Source: Noviherbaspirillum_A sp047237965
GTDB taxonomy: Bacteria > Pseudomonadota > Gammaproteobacteria > Burkholderiales > Burkholderiaceae_D
NCBI RefSeq assembly: GCF_047237965.1
Contig: NZ_JBDFLX010000001.1
Coordinates: 2,170,001 to 2,234,000, forward strand
Direction of reading: 5' to 3'
DNA: 64,000 bases
Part shown: positions 16,838 to 28,400 of the stretch, piece after piece
How positions within the stretch are numbered: position 1 is the stretch's first letter
Layout: each line of letters opens with the position of its first letter
Notes under the pieces: generated by a model
Seen by the model: only the letters and a program-made list of their open reading frames with translations
What the model was told of the DNA's origin: nothing
Database searches by the model: none
Translations under genes and position numbers: made by a program

Positions 16838-18121
16838 TCATGGGCGGCTGAAGACGACCTGGCCGGCGACAATGGTATGCCTGACCTGGCCGCGCAGTTC
16901 ATAGCCGAGGAAAGGCGTGTGCTTGCCCTGGCTGGCCAGCGCGGCGGCCTTCACGGTCCAGCGCGCTTCCGGATCGAAGATGCAGAGATCGGCCGGCGCG
17001 CCCTCTTCCAGCCGGCCGCCGGCCAGCCCGGCCAGCTGCGCCGGCGCCGGGCTGATCTTGGCGATGGCCTGCGACAGGCCGTCGCCCTTGCCGTCTTCCT
17101 CGGCCCACTTCAACGCCAGCGACAACAGCAGTTCCAGACCGGTGGCGCCGGGCGAGGCCTCGCCGAACGGCAGCAGTTTCTCGTCGTCGTCGACCGGCGT
17201 ATGGTCGGAGCAGATCGCGTCGACGGTGCCGTCCATCAGTCCCTGGCGCAGCGCATCGCGGTCGCGCTGCGAGCGCAGCGGCGGCGTCATGCGGGCATTC
17301 GAGTCGAAAAAGCCGATATCGGCATCGGTCAGGTGCACATGGTGGGCGGAAACGTCGCAGCTCAGGCGCAGGCCTTCCTTCTTTGCCGCCCGCACCAGCG
17401 CAACGCCAGCGGCGGAGGAAATCCGGCAGAGATGTACCCGGGCGCCTGTCGAGCGCATCAGTTCGAAGATCGTGTACAGCGCGATGGTTTCCGCCATCAC
17501 CGGCACGCCAGACAAGCCCAGGCGCGAGGCGATCGGGCCGCTGTGGGCGATGCCGTTGCGGCCGAGGTGCGCATCCTGGGCGCGCAGCCAGACGGTGTAG
17601 CCGAAGGTCTGCGCATATTGCATTGCGCGCATCAGCACCGTGGTGTCGAGGATGGGCTCATCGGCCTGGGAAAAGCCGACGCAGCCGGCATCGGTGAGTT
17701 CGGCCATCTCGGTCAGCGACTGGCCCTTCAGGCCGACGGTCAGCGCGCCGAGCGGATAGACATGGGCCTGGTTCATGCTGCGGGCGCGGTGGCGCAGCAT
17801 TTCGACCAGGCCGGGCTCGTCCAGCACCGGGTCGGTGTCGGGCGGGCAGACCAGGCTGGTCACGCCGCCCTGGATGGCCGCCTGCAATTCCGATTCCAGC
17901 GTGGCCTTGTACTCGTAGCCGGGTTCGCGCAGCCGCGCCGACAAATCGACCAGGCCAGGCGCCACCACCAGTCCCTGCGCATCGATGGTCCGGTCGGCCT
18001 GGAAGCCGGCCGGCGCGGCGCCGACCGCGGCGATCTTGCCATCGGCCAGGTAGAGGTCGCGGCTGGCGTCTATCCCGTTGGCCGGATCGATCAGCCGGCC
18101 ATTCTTGATATGGAGTTTCAT
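16838..18121 (-). CDS. pyrX: Dihydroorotase-like protein lacking catalytic HxH (PyrC'/PyrX type)
   Basis: 427 residues of amidohydrolase fold next to pyrB. The sequence aligns with class I dihydroorotases throughout, but the zinc-ligand segment DxHxHLREPG reads DLSARLREPG, so both ligand histidines are replaced (Ser61, Arg63). The 'HVHLTD' and 'ICSDHTPVD' segments remain. In Pseudomonas and relatives such inactive homologues (PyrC') are structural partners of aspartate transcarbamoylase. The same role is likely here, with a true dihydroorotase elsewhere in the genome. It follows pyrB by 79 bp in the operon. Confidence 0.88.
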   Translation of the reverse strand: MKLHIKNGRLIDPANGIDASRDLYLADGKIAAVGAAPAGFQADRTIDAQGLVVAPGLVDLSARLREPGYEYKATLESELQAAIQGGVTSLVCPPDTDPVLDEPGLVEMLRHRARSMNQAHVYPLGALTVGLKGQSLTEMAELTDAGCVGFSQADEPILDTTVLMRAMQYAQTFGYTVWLRAQDAHLGRNGIAHSGPIASRLGLSGVPVMAETIALYTIFELMRSTGARVHLCRISSAAGVALVRAAKKEGLRLSCDVSAHHVHLTDADIGFFDSNARMTPPLRSQRDRDALRQGLMDGTVDAICSDHTPVDDDEKLLPFGEASPGATGLELLLSLALKWAEEDGKGDGLSQAIAKISPAPAQLAGLAGGRLEEGAPADLCIFDPEARWTVKAAALASQGKHTPFLGYELRGQVRHTIVAGQVVFSRP

Positions 18122-18200
18122 AAGTTCCTAGTTCTGCGGCCAGGCATGCCTGGCGATCTCTGTTCTTCTGCTCTGCTGTTCTTCGGCGTTGATGCGGGCA

Positions 18201-19160
18201 TTAATTGCCGGCGAGGATGCTCATCACCGCCATCCGCACCGCGATGCCGAAGGTGACCTGGGGCAGGATCACCGCCTGGGCGCCGTCAGCCACGGCGGAC
18301 TCGATTTCCACGCCGCGGTTCATCGGGCCGGGATGCATCACGATCGCATCCGGCTTGGCCATCGCCAGCCGTTCGGTGGTCAGGCCGTAGCTCTTGAAGT
18401 ATTCCTGGGCCGACGGCAGCAGCGCGCCGCTCATGCGCTCGTTCTGCAGGCGCAGCATGATGATCACGTCGACATCCTTCAGGCCTTCGCGCATGTCGGT
18501 AAAGACCCGCACGCCCAGTTGCTCCAACCCGCTGGGCAGCAGGGTGCGCGGACCGATGGCCCGCACTTCCGGCACGCCCAGCGTGGTCAGCGCATGGATG
18601 TCCGAGCGCGCCACCCGGCTATGCAGGATGTCGCCGACGATGGCGACCGTAAGGTTGCTGAAATCCTTCTTGTAATGCCGGATGGTGTACATGTCCAGCA
18701 GGCCCTGGGTCGGGTGCGCATGGCGGCCGTCGCCGGCGTTGACCACGTGCACATGCGAGCGGCCGGTGTCGGTCAGGTGCTTGGCGATCAGGTAGGGCGC
18801 GCCCGACTGCGCATGGCGCACCACGAACATGTCGGCATGCATCGCCGCCAGGTTGTCGATGGTGTCGAGCAGCGACTCGCCCTTGCTGGCGCTGGAGGCG
18901 GAAATGTTCAGGTTGATTACGTCGGCCGACAGGCGCTTGGAGGCGATCTCGAAGGTGGTGCGGGTCCGGGTCGAGTTCTCGAAGAACAGGTTGAAGACGC
19001 TCTTGCCGCGCATCAGCGGCACTTTCTTGACTTCACGGTCGCTGATGCCGACGAAGGAAGAGGCGGTGTCGAGGATCTGATTGACGATGGCCTTGGGCAG
19101 GCCTTCGATGGTCAGGAGGTGCTGCAGTTCGCCATTCTTGTTCAGTTGCGGATTATGCAT
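18201..19160 (-). CDS. pyrB: Aspartate carbamoyltransferase catalytic subunit
   Basis: 319 residues. Condenses carbamoyl phosphate and aspartate in pyrimidine synthesis. Substrate loops are clear: 'FFENSTRTRTTFEIASKRL' (STRTR), 'HPTQGLLDMYTI' near residue 150 and 'HPGPMNRGVEIES' near the end. Its start overlaps the pyrR end by 8 bp. No pyrI regulatory subunit is present. The neighbouring inactive dihydroorotase suggests a dodecameric PyrB-PyrC' complex. Confidence 0.97.
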   Translation of the reverse strand: MHNPQLNKNGELQHLLTIEGLPKAIVNQILDTASSFVGISDREVKKVPLMRGKSVFNLFFENSTRTRTTFEIASKRLSADVINLNISASSASKGESLLDTIDNLAAMHADMFVVRHAQSGAPYLIAKHLTDTGRSHVHVVNAGDGRHAHPTQGLLDMYTIRHYKKDFSNLTVAIVGDILHSRVARSDIHALTTLGVPEVRAIGPRTLLPSGLEQLGVRVFTDMREGLKDVDVIIMLRLQNERMSGALLPSAQEYFKSYGLTTERLAMAKPDAIVMHPGPMNRGVEIESAVADGAQAVILPQVTFGIAVRMAVMSILAGN

Positions 19161-19659
19161 GGTCTACGGTAAAGGAAAGTTTGCCGTCGTCGGCGCGTTG
19201 CAGTACGAGGCGCTCGCCGGGGGCCAGCGCAAGGGTGTGGGCGACAAAGTCGGCGGCGATCGGCAGCTCGCGCTCGCCGCGGTCCACCAGCGCGGCCAGC
19301 ATGATGCGCGCCGGGCGGCCATAGTCGAACAGCTCGTTGATGGCCGCGCGCGTGGTCCGACCGGTGTAGAGCACGTCGTCGACCAGCAGGATGGTCGCGC
19401 CATCCACGTCGAACGGGATCTGGCTGGGCTTCACATCCGTGGGCAGGCCTTTTTCGGCATAGTCGTCGCGGTAGAAGGAGACGTCGATATAGCCCAGGCG
19501 GCCATCGACATCGAGTTCCGTGGCCAGCCGGTCGGCCAGCCAGGCGCCGCCGGAGTAGATGCCGACCAGCGCGACCTTGTCCACATTGGCCAGCGCGTCT
19601 TTTACCTGCCGGGCGAGCGCGGCGTACAGCGCCTCGGCGTCGAGTTCATGATGGGGCAT
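19153..19659 (-). CDS. pyrR: PyrR-like protein / uracil phosphoribosyltransferase family
   Basis: 168 residues from the ATG at 19659; the longer upstream frame overlaps ruvX and is discarded. PRTase fold with 'VGIYSGGAWLADRLA' and the PRPP-binding 'ILLVDDVLYTGRTTRAAI'. In Gram-positives PyrR is an RNA-binding attenuation regulator with weak UPRTase activity. Whether it binds RNA in this lineage is not known to me, and no attenuator was identified in front of pyrB. It overlaps ruvX by 14 bp and pyrB by 8 bp. Confidence 0.9.
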   Translation of the reverse strand: MPHHELDAEALYAALARQVKDALANVDKVALVGIYSGGAWLADRLATELDVDGRLGYIDVSFYRDDYAEKGLPTDVKPSQIPFDVDGATILLVDDVLYTGRTTRAAINELFDYGRPARIMLAALVDRGERELPIAADFVAHTLALAPGERLVLQRADDGKLSFTVDHA

Positions 19660-20035
19660 ATTCGTCAAAGTATTGTTGCAGGATGATTGCGGCGGACTGG
19701 TCGTCGATGCGCTCGCCGCGGCGCTGCGACAGCACCGCCGACGAGTAGCGCTCGTCGACCAGCACGGTGTCGACGCCATAGCGGCCGTGCAGCTGGTTGG
19801 CGAAGCGGCGGCAGCGCACCGTCATTTCATGTTCGGCGCCGTCCGGATGGCTGGGCAGGCCGACCACGCAGAGCGCCGGCTGCCATTCGGCGATCAGCGC
19901 GCCCAGCGCGGCGAACTTGCCGTCATTGGTGGGCGCATCGATGATCACAAGCGGCTGGGCCTGGCGCATGCCGGTATTGCCTACCGCCACGCCGATCCGC
20001 CTGAGTCCGAAGTCAAAGCCGAGCACCGTCTTCAC
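19646..20035 (-). CDS. ruvX: Holliday junction resolvase-like protein / 16S rRNA maturation nuclease YqgF
   Basis: 129 residues of RNase H-like fold. 'LGFDFGLRRIGVAVG' near the N-terminus supplies the first acidic residue, followed by 'VVGLPSHPDG' and 'VDERYSSA'. YqgF processes pre-16S rRNA in E. coli and was first described as a putative Holliday-junction resolvase. It lies 36 bp after yqgE, an arrangement conserved across proteobacteria. Confidence 0.93.
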   Translation of the reverse strand: MKTVLGFDFGLRRIGVAVGNTGMRQAQPLVIIDAPTNDGKFAALGALIAEWQPALCVVGLPSHPDGAEHEMTVRCRRFANQLHGRYGVDTVLVDERYSSAVLSQRRGERIDDQSAAIILQQYFDEYAPS

Positions 20036-20071
20036 GCGGCCGCCGTACTCAGCGGCGCCGTACCCGGCCGT

Positions 20072-20722
20072 TTATGCATGCCCGGCCTCGCCGCTGAGCA
20101 TCATCGGGTCGATGCCCAGCAGTTTCAGCGCGGCGGAAAAGCGTTCCTCCACCGGCAGGTCGAAGATGACGGCCGGGTCGGCCTTCACCGTCAGCCAGCC
20201 GTTGCGGGTGATCTCTTCTTCCAGCTGGCCGGCGCCCCAGCCGGCGCAGCCCAGCGTGACCAGCAGATGGCGCGGCCCGCCGGTGGCGGCCACGGTTTCC
20301 AGCACGTCCTTGGAGGTGGTCAGCACGATGTCGTCGGTGACTTTCATCATCGAGGAAAAGTCGCCGAACGGCGCATGCAGCACGAAGCCGCGCTCGACCT
20401 GCACCGGGCCGCCGAACAGCACCGGCTTGTCAGCCATCTGGCGGGCGTCGATGTCCAGGGAAAGGTCGATGCGCTCGAACAGCGTCGGCATCATCATGTC
20501 GGTCGGCTTGTTGATGATCACGCCCAGCGCGCCGTCTTCATTGTGCTCGCACATGTAGACCACCGCGCCGCCGAAGATCGGGTCGAGCATGGACGGCATC
20601 GCGATCAGGAAGTGATTGGCCAGATGCAGGCCGGGCTCGGCCGCGAAAGCCGCATCGCTGCGCGCCTGTGCCGTGCCGCGCGATCTGGAAGAGGGGTCTG
20701 GAGTATCGCTTTGCTTGGCCAT
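20072..20722 (-). CDS. yqgE: YqgE/AlgH family protein
   Basis: 216 residues. The DUF179 fold is marked by 'LANHFLIAMPSMLDPIFGGA', 'VVYMCEHNEDGALGVIINKP', 'VLFGGPVQVERGFVLH' and 'GCAGWGAGQLEEEI'. The molecular role is not settled; AlgH was linked to alginate regulation in Pseudomonas. An N-terminal ~25-residue polar extension precedes the domain. It is the first gene of the leftward pyr operon and is divergent from phrB (111 bp between starts), which should contain both promoters. Confidence 0.9.
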   Translation of the reverse strand: MAKQSDTPDPSSRSRGTAQARSDAAFAAEPGLHLANHFLIAMPSMLDPIFGGAVVYMCEHNEDGALGVIINKPTDMMMPTLFERIDLSLDIDARQMADKPVLFGGPVQVERGFVLHAPFGDFSSMMKVTDDIVLTTSKDVLETVAATGGPRHLLVTLGCAGWGAGQLEEEITRNGWLTVKADPAVIFDLPVEERFSAALKLLGIDPMMLSGEAGHA

Positions 20723-20833
20723 AATCCGCGCATTTTATCAGTTTTGCCCAGCCGGATGCCCGATCTGGCATCATGGCAACTCTTTGCGAGGCGGCCCGGC
20801 CGCCCTGCGCCATTCTCCGCAATTTTCCCCGTC

Positions 20834-22330
20834 ATGAGCTTATTCAACACATCACTCGTCTGGTTCCGGCGCGACCTGCGCACGTTCGATCAGGCCGCGC
20901 TGCACGAGGCGCTCAGCCTATCGGCCACCGTGCACTGCGTCTTCATTTTCGACCGTGAAATTCTCGATCCGTTGCAGGCGCAGGCCAACAAAGCCGACCG
21001 CCGGGTCGATTTCATCCACCAGAGCCTGGCCGAACTGGATGCCGAACTGCGCATGCACGGCGGCGGGCTGATCGTGCGCCATGCCCATGCATCGACCGAG
21101 ATCCCGCGGCTGGCGGCGCAACTGGGCGTGCAAGCCGTTTTCATCAACGAAGACTACGAGCCGGCCGCGGTGGCGCGCGATGCCGCGGTCGCCGGCGCGC
21201 TGATGGCCGAGGGCCGCCGCCTGGTTCTCTGCAAGGACCAGGTCATCTTCGAGAAATCGGAAGTGCTGACCCAGGCTGGCCGGCCGTACTCGGTCTTCAC
21301 GCCCTACAAGAATGCCTGGATGAAGGCCCTGATGGCCGCAGCCGATCCGCATGCGGACCATCCCCTGCTGCACAAATATGCGGCAGCGCCGGATTATCGC
21401 CGCCTGGCAGCTGCGCCGGCAGGCATGCCGTCGCTGGCCGACCTCGGCTTTGAAACCAGCGACCTGGCCAGCCTGGGTATCGCCGCGGGCATGACCGGCG
21501 GGCAGGACCTGATCGACGAATTCATGGACCGCATCCGCGACTACGACACGGCCCGCAACTTTCCGGCCGTGCGCGGCACCTCGCACCTGTCGGTGCATCT
21601 GCGCTTCGGCACCGTGTCGGTCAGGGCGCTGGCGCGGCGCGCGCTGCAGGCGATGCACAATGGCGAAGGCGGCCAGGGCGCGGCGGTATGGCTGTCGGAA
21701 CTGATCTGGCGCGATTTCTACTTCAGCATCCTGCACCATTTCCCGCATGTGGCCACGCAGGCCTTCAAGCCGGAATACGACCGCATTTCCTGGGAAACCG
21801 GAGCGCATGCCGACCAGGCTTACCAGGCATGGTGCGAGGGCCGCACCGGCTATCCCCTGGTGGATGCGGCCATGCTGCAGCTCAACCGCACTGGATTCAT
21901 GCATAACCGCCTGCGCATGGTGGCCGCCTGTTTCCTGATCAAGGACCTGGGCATCGATTACCGTCGCGGCGAACGGTATTTCGCCGAGAAGCTCAACGAC
22001 TTCGACCTGTCCGCCAATAATGGCGGCTGGCAGTGGGCCGCCTCCTCCGGCTGCGACGCGCAGCCCTGGTTCCGGATTTTCAACCCGGTCACGCAATCGG
22101 AAAAATTCGATGCCGATGGCGCCTTCATCCGGCGCTGGCTGCCGCAGCTGGCCAGGCTGAGCGCCAGGGATATCCATGCGCCATGGAAGGCGGCGCCCGA
22201 GGCACTGAAGAAGGCTGGCGTGACGCTGGGCGAGCATTATCCGATGCCGCTGGTGCGCCACGAGGAAGCGCGCGAGCTTACCTTGCAGCGCTATGCGGTA
22301 GTGAAAAAAGAAGCGACGGAAGCAGCATGA
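20834..22330 (+). CDS. phrB: Deoxyribodipyrimidine photolyase
   Basis: 498 residues from the ATG at 20834; the frame is open far upstream but that part is antisense to yqgE and ruvX. DNA repair enzyme splitting UV cyclobutane dimers using FAD and an antenna cofactor. The N-terminal photolyase domain starts 'TSLVWFRRDLRTFDQAALHE'. The FAD domain has 'ARNFPAVRGTSHLSVHLRFG', 'WLSELIWRDFY', 'RTGYPLVDAAMLQLNRTGFM' and 'NNGGWQWAASSGCDAQPWFR', including conserved tryptophans of the electron-transfer chain. Convergent with chpA. Confidence 0.95.
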   Translation: MSLFNTSLVWFRRDLRTFDQAALHEALSLSATVHCVFIFDREILDPLQAQANKADRRVDFIHQSLAELDAELRMHGGGLIVRHAHASTEIPRLAAQLGVQAVFINEDYEPAAVARDAAVAGALMAEGRRLVLCKDQVIFEKSEVLTQAGRPYSVFTPYKNAWMKALMAAADPHADHPLLHKYAAAPDYRRLAAAPAGMPSLADLGFETSDLASLGIAAGMTGGQDLIDEFMDRIRDYDTARNFPAVRGTSHLSVHLRFGTVSVRALARRALQAMHNGEGGQGAAVWLSELIWRDFYFSILHHFPHVATQAFKPEYDRISWETGAHADQAYQAWCEGRTGYPLVDAAMLQLNRTGFMHNRLRMVAACFLIKDLGIDYRRGERYFAEKLNDFDLSANNGGWQWAASSGCDAQPWFRIFNPVTQSEKFDADGAFIRRWLPQLARLSARDIHAPWKAAPEALKKAGVTLGEHYPMPLVRHEEARELTLQRYAVVKKEATEAA

Positions 22331-22439
22331 ATGGCTGCGGGCTTTGCGGCACATCGGACGGCGCGTAGGGCGGAATACCCGGAAAGGGCATGCCGCCTTT
22401 GGTCGACCTAGTGAGGTGTCCGGCCTGGCCCACCCCGGT

Positions 22440-25400
22440 TCATTGCCCTGCGGCCGCCTGCATCTCGCGCCCTGTGAATGCAAGGACGAACTTCAGCAGG
22501 TCGGCTTCCTGGTAGGGCTTGCCCAGATACTCGTTCACGCCCAGGTCCATTGCATAGTTGCGATGCTTGGTCGCAGTGCGCGAGGTGATCATGATGATGG
22601 GAATGTGACGGGTGCGGCTGTCGCCGCGCACGTTGCGGGTCAGGTCGAAGCCATCCATGCGCGGCATTTCGATGTCCACCAGCATCAGGTCGGGCGTGAC
22701 GGTCTGCAACTGTTCCAGCGCGTCCACGCCATCCTTGGCCAGCATCACCTGATAGCCTTCGCGCGTCAGGAAACGCTGGGTCACGCGGCGCACTGTCAGT
22801 GAATCATCGACCACCATCACGATGGGTTGGCTCTGCGGCGAATGCGACGCCTGCTCGGATGCCAGCCTGGCGCCCTGCCGGGAACGTGGCGCGGCTTCCA
22901 GCAGACGCTGCGCCAGCGGCACCGGGTCGAGAATCAGCACGATATCGCCGGAGCCCAGCACCGTGGCGCCGGCCACGCCCGCCATCCGCGCCAGTTGCGG
23001 CCCGACGTTCTTGACCACGACCTCGCGGTTGCCCAGCACATCGTCCACATGCACCGCCACCCGGCTGTCACCGCTTTTCAGAATCAGCAGCGGCGAGTAT
23101 TGCTGGGTCACCGGCGATGCCTTGGCGTCACCCAGCAGTTCGGACAGGTAATACAGCGGCACCTGCTCGCCGCGCCAGGTTACCGCGCCTTCGGCATAGG
23201 CATCGGCCAGCGCGCCGGCCTTCAGCTGCTGCACCTGCTCCACCAGCACCGAGGGCACCGCATAGGTATTGCCGCCGGTAGTCAGCACCACCACCTGCGT
23301 CACCGCCAGCGTCAGCGGCAGCCTGACCAGGAAGGTGGCGCCCTGGCCGGGGTGGCTGTCGATGGTCACGCGGCCGCCTAGCCCGGCGGCTTCGGAGCGC
23401 ACCACGTCCATGCCGATGCCGCGTCCGGCCAGCTCGGTCACATCCTGCGCAGTGGAAAAACCGGGATGGAAGACCAGTTCCCGCAGCTCGGCGTCGCTGG
23501 GCGAGGCATGCGGTTCCAGCAAGCCCGCGGCCTCGGCCCGGGCACGGATGCGCGCAAGGTCGAGGCCACGGCCATCGTCGGAAAACTGGATGACGACTTC
23601 ATTGCCTTCCTGGCGGATTTCAACCTTGAGCTCGCCAATGTCCTTCTTGCCCGCCGCCAGCCGCTCTTCCCTGCTTTCAATGCCGTGCACGATGGCATTG
23701 CGCAGCAGGTGTTCGAACGGGCCGGCCATCTTTTCCAGCACGCCACGGTCGATTTCCACGGCACCGCCGCGGATGTCGAGGTTGACGCGCTTGTCGAGTT
23801 CCTTGGCTGCCTGGCGCGTGACCCGGTACAGCCGCTCGGCCACGCTGCCGAACTGCACCATGCGCACCCGCATCAGGTCCTGCTGCAGGTCGCGCGTCAG
23901 GCGCGATTGCTGCTGCAGGTCGGCACTGGCCTGCTCCACGCCACGCACCAGATTCTGCTGCACCGAGGAGACGTCGCTCACGGTTTCGGTAATCATCCGG
24001 GTCAGTTCCTGCAGCCGGGTGAAACGGTCGAATTCAAGCGGATCAAAGCCGCGCTCGGCGGAATGCGCCATCTGGGAGGCCATCTGGCTTTCGGCCTGGA
24101 TTTCCAGTTCCCGCAATTGGGAACGCAGACGCGTCACGTTGTCCGTCAGTTCGGACAGCGACTGGTTGAGGCCTGAAACGCCGTTCTCCACCCGCGAGCG
24201 GGAAATCGATACTTCGCCGGCCTGATTGACGAGCCGGTCGATGATATCCACACGCACCCGCAGCAGCGGCGCGCTGGCGGAAGCATGGGTTTTTTCGGCG
24301 GGCGCTTCGGCAACGACGGCACTCGATACCGCGCCGTGGACCACGGCGGGCGCCAGCTTGCCGGCTTCCGGATTCTGCAACTGGTCGTGCAGATACAGGC
24401 CGACATCGAAGCGGCCCAGCAGATCTTCGAACACGGCAGGCGTCGGCGTTCCGACCGCGCTGACCTGCTCGATACGGCTTTCCATATCATGCATCTGCTG
24501 GCCCAGGCGCATTGCGCCGGCCATCCTGGCGCTGCCCTTGACGGTATGCAGCAGGCGCAGCAGACCCTGCACCGGTTCCCTGGAAGCCGGTTCAGCCTGC
24601 CAGGCGCGCAACAGCAACTGGATCTGCGGCAGCAGGTCGCTGGCCTCCTCCAGGAACACCGGCAGCAAATCCGGATCGAGTTCATCGCGCGGCATGCGGC
24701 CGGTGTCGGCTGACGGCTCCACGGTCGCACCGGTTTCCGGCGTCGCAGCAAGGTCGGCGCCGGCGGATGCCTGGCTGCCAAAGCCTGCCAGCGGCCGCGT
24801 CCTGGCGCCGGGAATGCCTGGGTCTGCCGCCTCGACCTGATCCGGCTCGGCAAGTCCGCTCGTGTCCGCAGCGACATCGCCTGTTTGCCGGAGTTCCTCG
24901 GCAACGAAGGCAGGCAAGGCGGATTGCACTTCCACAGCCGCCGTGGCGGCGCGGGCCATGACCTGCTGGCGCATTTCTTCCAGGATGCGTACCTGATGCG
25001 GCGCGGCGGGCGGCATGTCGCCCAAGGCAAACTGCCGCAGCATCTGCCTGAGCTCGCTGACTGCGGCGTCGAGGTCGTCGAATTCCTGCACGCTCAAGGG
25101 AACGGGCTTGCGCGCCAGCGCCTGCAGTACCCGTTCCAGCGCATAGGCCACTTCCTGCAAGGGAACGAAGCCGACCGTGGCTGAGCTGCCGGCCAGCGAG
25201 TGCGCCGCGTGAACGGCAACCGTGTTGACGGTGCGGCCGGCCTCATGCCGCCATTCGGACAGGTCCTGGGCCAGCACCCGTACCAGGTCGTCGGTCTCGG
25301 CCAGGTAGATATTGTGCAGCGGCACACTGATTTCGAGATCGCCGATGCGCTTGATGCTGTCGTCCAGCCGGTTTTCCACCGCATGCACTTCGGGGAAACT

Positions 25401-28400
25401 GATCACCTGCGCCATGGGCGCGGTTTCGGCCGGAAGCGCCGGCGTGATGTCGTCAATGCTGGCGCCGTCTTCATGCGCTTGCACCATGTCGCCTGACAAT
25501 TCCGGTTCCGCCGGTTCCGCCGGCTGCGCCGCCTCTGTCATCTGGGCGGGAATCGCCGGTTCCTGGACGTCATCCAGCAGCGCTTTGGTGTCCAGGACGC
25601 CGGCTTCTTCCAATGCCGGCAGTTCGGGCAACTCGACTTCCCCGACGGCAGGCAACAGATCCTCCTGCGCTGGAATCGCTTCCACCGGGTGCGCCTGCAA
25701 AGGCTCAGGGTGCAGCGGGTCCGACAGCTCCCCGTGCGGGAGCGCGACATGATCCGCATGATCGGCGGTGGCGAATGCGTCCAGTCCAGCATGCTCGACC
25801 CCGGCGGCAGGCGCCTGCCCGGTTTCAAGCGTCAACGTGACCGCTTCAAGGTTTTCCAGCGTTTCAGGCTGGTACGGTGCTTCGCCAGCGGCTTCGGGCT
25901 GGTCAGGCAACACCGGCGCCGCCTCGGCGGGCGCGGCCAGTGGCGCAGCTTCCTCGGCAGGCAACCTGCCGCCATCGCGGACTGCCTCTGCGGCGAATAC
26001 CAATGCGTCGGGGCGGCGTGCAGACGAGCCTTCCTGCTTCAGGTCGGCCACCCAGGCGCTCAATTCGCGATGCGCCCGCTCGATCAGGTCGCACAGATCG
26101 GCGCTGGCGGGCGTGCCATCCGACAGGGCCAGGTTCAGGGTCTTTTCCAGTCCCCATGCGGCTTCGCCGAATGCATTGAGCCCAACCATGCGGCCACTGC
26201 CCTTGAGCGTATGGAAAGCCCGCCGCAACGTGGTCAGGCTGGCCTGGTCATGTGGCGCCAAGCGCAGCAGCGGCAGGGTAATCGCGACATTCTCCAGCAC
26301 CTCTTCGGCTTCGCCGAGGAAGATTTCCAGCAATTCGGCGTCGACCGCTTCGTCAGATGTGCTTTCGGTTATCGGCGCCGGTACCGGGTTTGGTGCAGCC
26401 ACGGACCCATGCGCCTGCTCTGCCGGCACAGGGTCTTCTTCTGACGGCTGGGTGGCGGCAATGCCTTGCCGCTCCGCGCCGTCGACAATCATGGCGGCTG
26501 CCATCGGCACCGCCGGGGCTGGCATTGCCGTGTCGGCGGCATCGGCTTCCGCCGCGACCGGCGACGGCGCTGTCACCGTTTCCGCCTGGAGTGGCTGCAA
26601 CAAGTTCGTCGCCGCTTTGGCGGCCTCCGTTTCCAGAGGCGCAGCTGGCACGGTGGCATCAGCAGGTGCTGGCTCAGCCAGTACAGCGTCGGCTTTCGGT
26701 ATGGCAGCGCCTTGCGACTCCGCGATGGCAGCGACATCGACCTCCCTGCCCTGGCCTCGCGGCACATTGACGTTTCTGAACAAGCCGTTATGGGCATCGA
26801 ACACGAAACGGCCTTTCGCCGCCTCGCTATCCACCCGCAAGCTCTCCAGGAAGAAACTGAGCAGGCCAAGGTTACGCGCCACCTGCTGGAATTCGGGCCG
26901 GCCAGGCTCGCCCTCGAATTCCGGCAAGGCGAATTCCGCAACCCGCGCGCGCACATTGCGCACCGCAAGCACGGCCTGATCGAGATCGAGGATGGACAGC
27001 CCGCCCTCGATCTGGTGCAGGATGCCGTCAATCGGCGCCAGCGCGGTACGCTTGGCGGAATTGCTGAAGAATTCATCCAGCAGCTTTTCAACCTGCGCCA
27101 GGTTGCCGCGCATTTCATCTGCAAGCGTGGCGACCGTATCGCGCTGCTGGGCATCGCGGGAAAACTGATCCAGCCATTGCGCCTGGCCAGCCGGCGCGAC
27201 GCCATCCAGCCGTGCCGCCAGGCGCGCAGCCAGGCTGGCTGCAGTGGCATGCATGCTGGCGCTGGAACGCGCACCGTGGCGCAACGCGTTTTCCAGGAAA
27301 AGCAGGCTGGCGGCGACATCCAGCGCCAGGGCTTCGTCCTGTGTTGCCCGGTGCTGGTCGGCGCTGCGGCGCAACTGCTGCGTCAAGTCGTCCAGAGAAG
27401 GAGACCGCAGGCCAGCCACCAGTTCGGCAAGGGCGGCAATCTCCTGCACAAAGCTGTCGCCGGCCTGCGCATCGCCGCCAGCCACGCGGTCCCATGCGGT
27501 CTTGGCGGCCTGCAGGCGCTCTCTTGCGCTGTGCAGGATGGCGCTGTCAACCAGGCCGTAGCGAGCGATTTCCACCTCATCGGGATTGATCGCGGAAAGG
27601 CCATATACCTGGCGGATCTGCTGCAGTTTCGGCGATGGATCTGCCGCTGTGGCGATGAAGAACAGCGCATCCCTGAGCAGGCGTTCGCTGGTTTCGGAAG
27701 GCGCATCGTCGAGCTTGCGCAACTGCATGTTGATGCGCCCGAACAGCTGCTTGACATGGACGGCGGGACTGATTTCGCCGGTTGCCACGCCGGCCGCGAA
27801 ACCATGCAGCACCCACCAGTAGGCCTGCCCCAGCCTGCCCGGCGCGCGCCGCACGAAATCGGCCAGCACGTCGGCCAGCACCGCGGCGCTGCCTTTCTCG
27901 GCCTGCGCATCGGTGCTCTTGAGCAGGGGCAGCAATGCCTTCTCAAAGCGCTGACGCAACTGCGCCACGTCTGCCGCACTGGCGGCCGCTGCCGGCGTGG
28001 CCAGCCTGGGCCTGATCGTCAGGTCGGGGAAATAGAGATCGGAAGGATGTACCCGGCCTATCCCGCGCGCCTGCTGCAGGTCGCGGAAATAGGGATACAG
28101 CCTGAGCGCCTGCGGCGCCACGCCGGCCAGCAGTTCATCCAGGTATTCGACCAGGGCATGACAGCCAGCGGCCACTGCCGCAAGGCTTTCGCCTCCCGAC
28201 GCGGCTTCGGCTTCGGCGGCTCGCGTCAGAAGCGCTTCCATTGCTTCGATAACCTGTGGTGCGCCCGCTATGTCGACGATCTGCAATGCGCCCCGCGCCT
28301 GGTGCAAGAGCGTGCCGGCCTGGCGCAGCGCCGTGGCCCGGGCATCGGACTCCTGCCCGCCGACCGAAAGGGCAAGGGCGCTGGCACGCGTCAGGCTGGC

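Noticed and set aside
19673..20833. Long forward frame continuous with phrB, giving an 885-residue protein
   Set aside because: The upstream part is antisense to ruvX and yqgE, has no photolyase similarity and is a high-GC shadow frame. phrB starts at the ATG at 20834.
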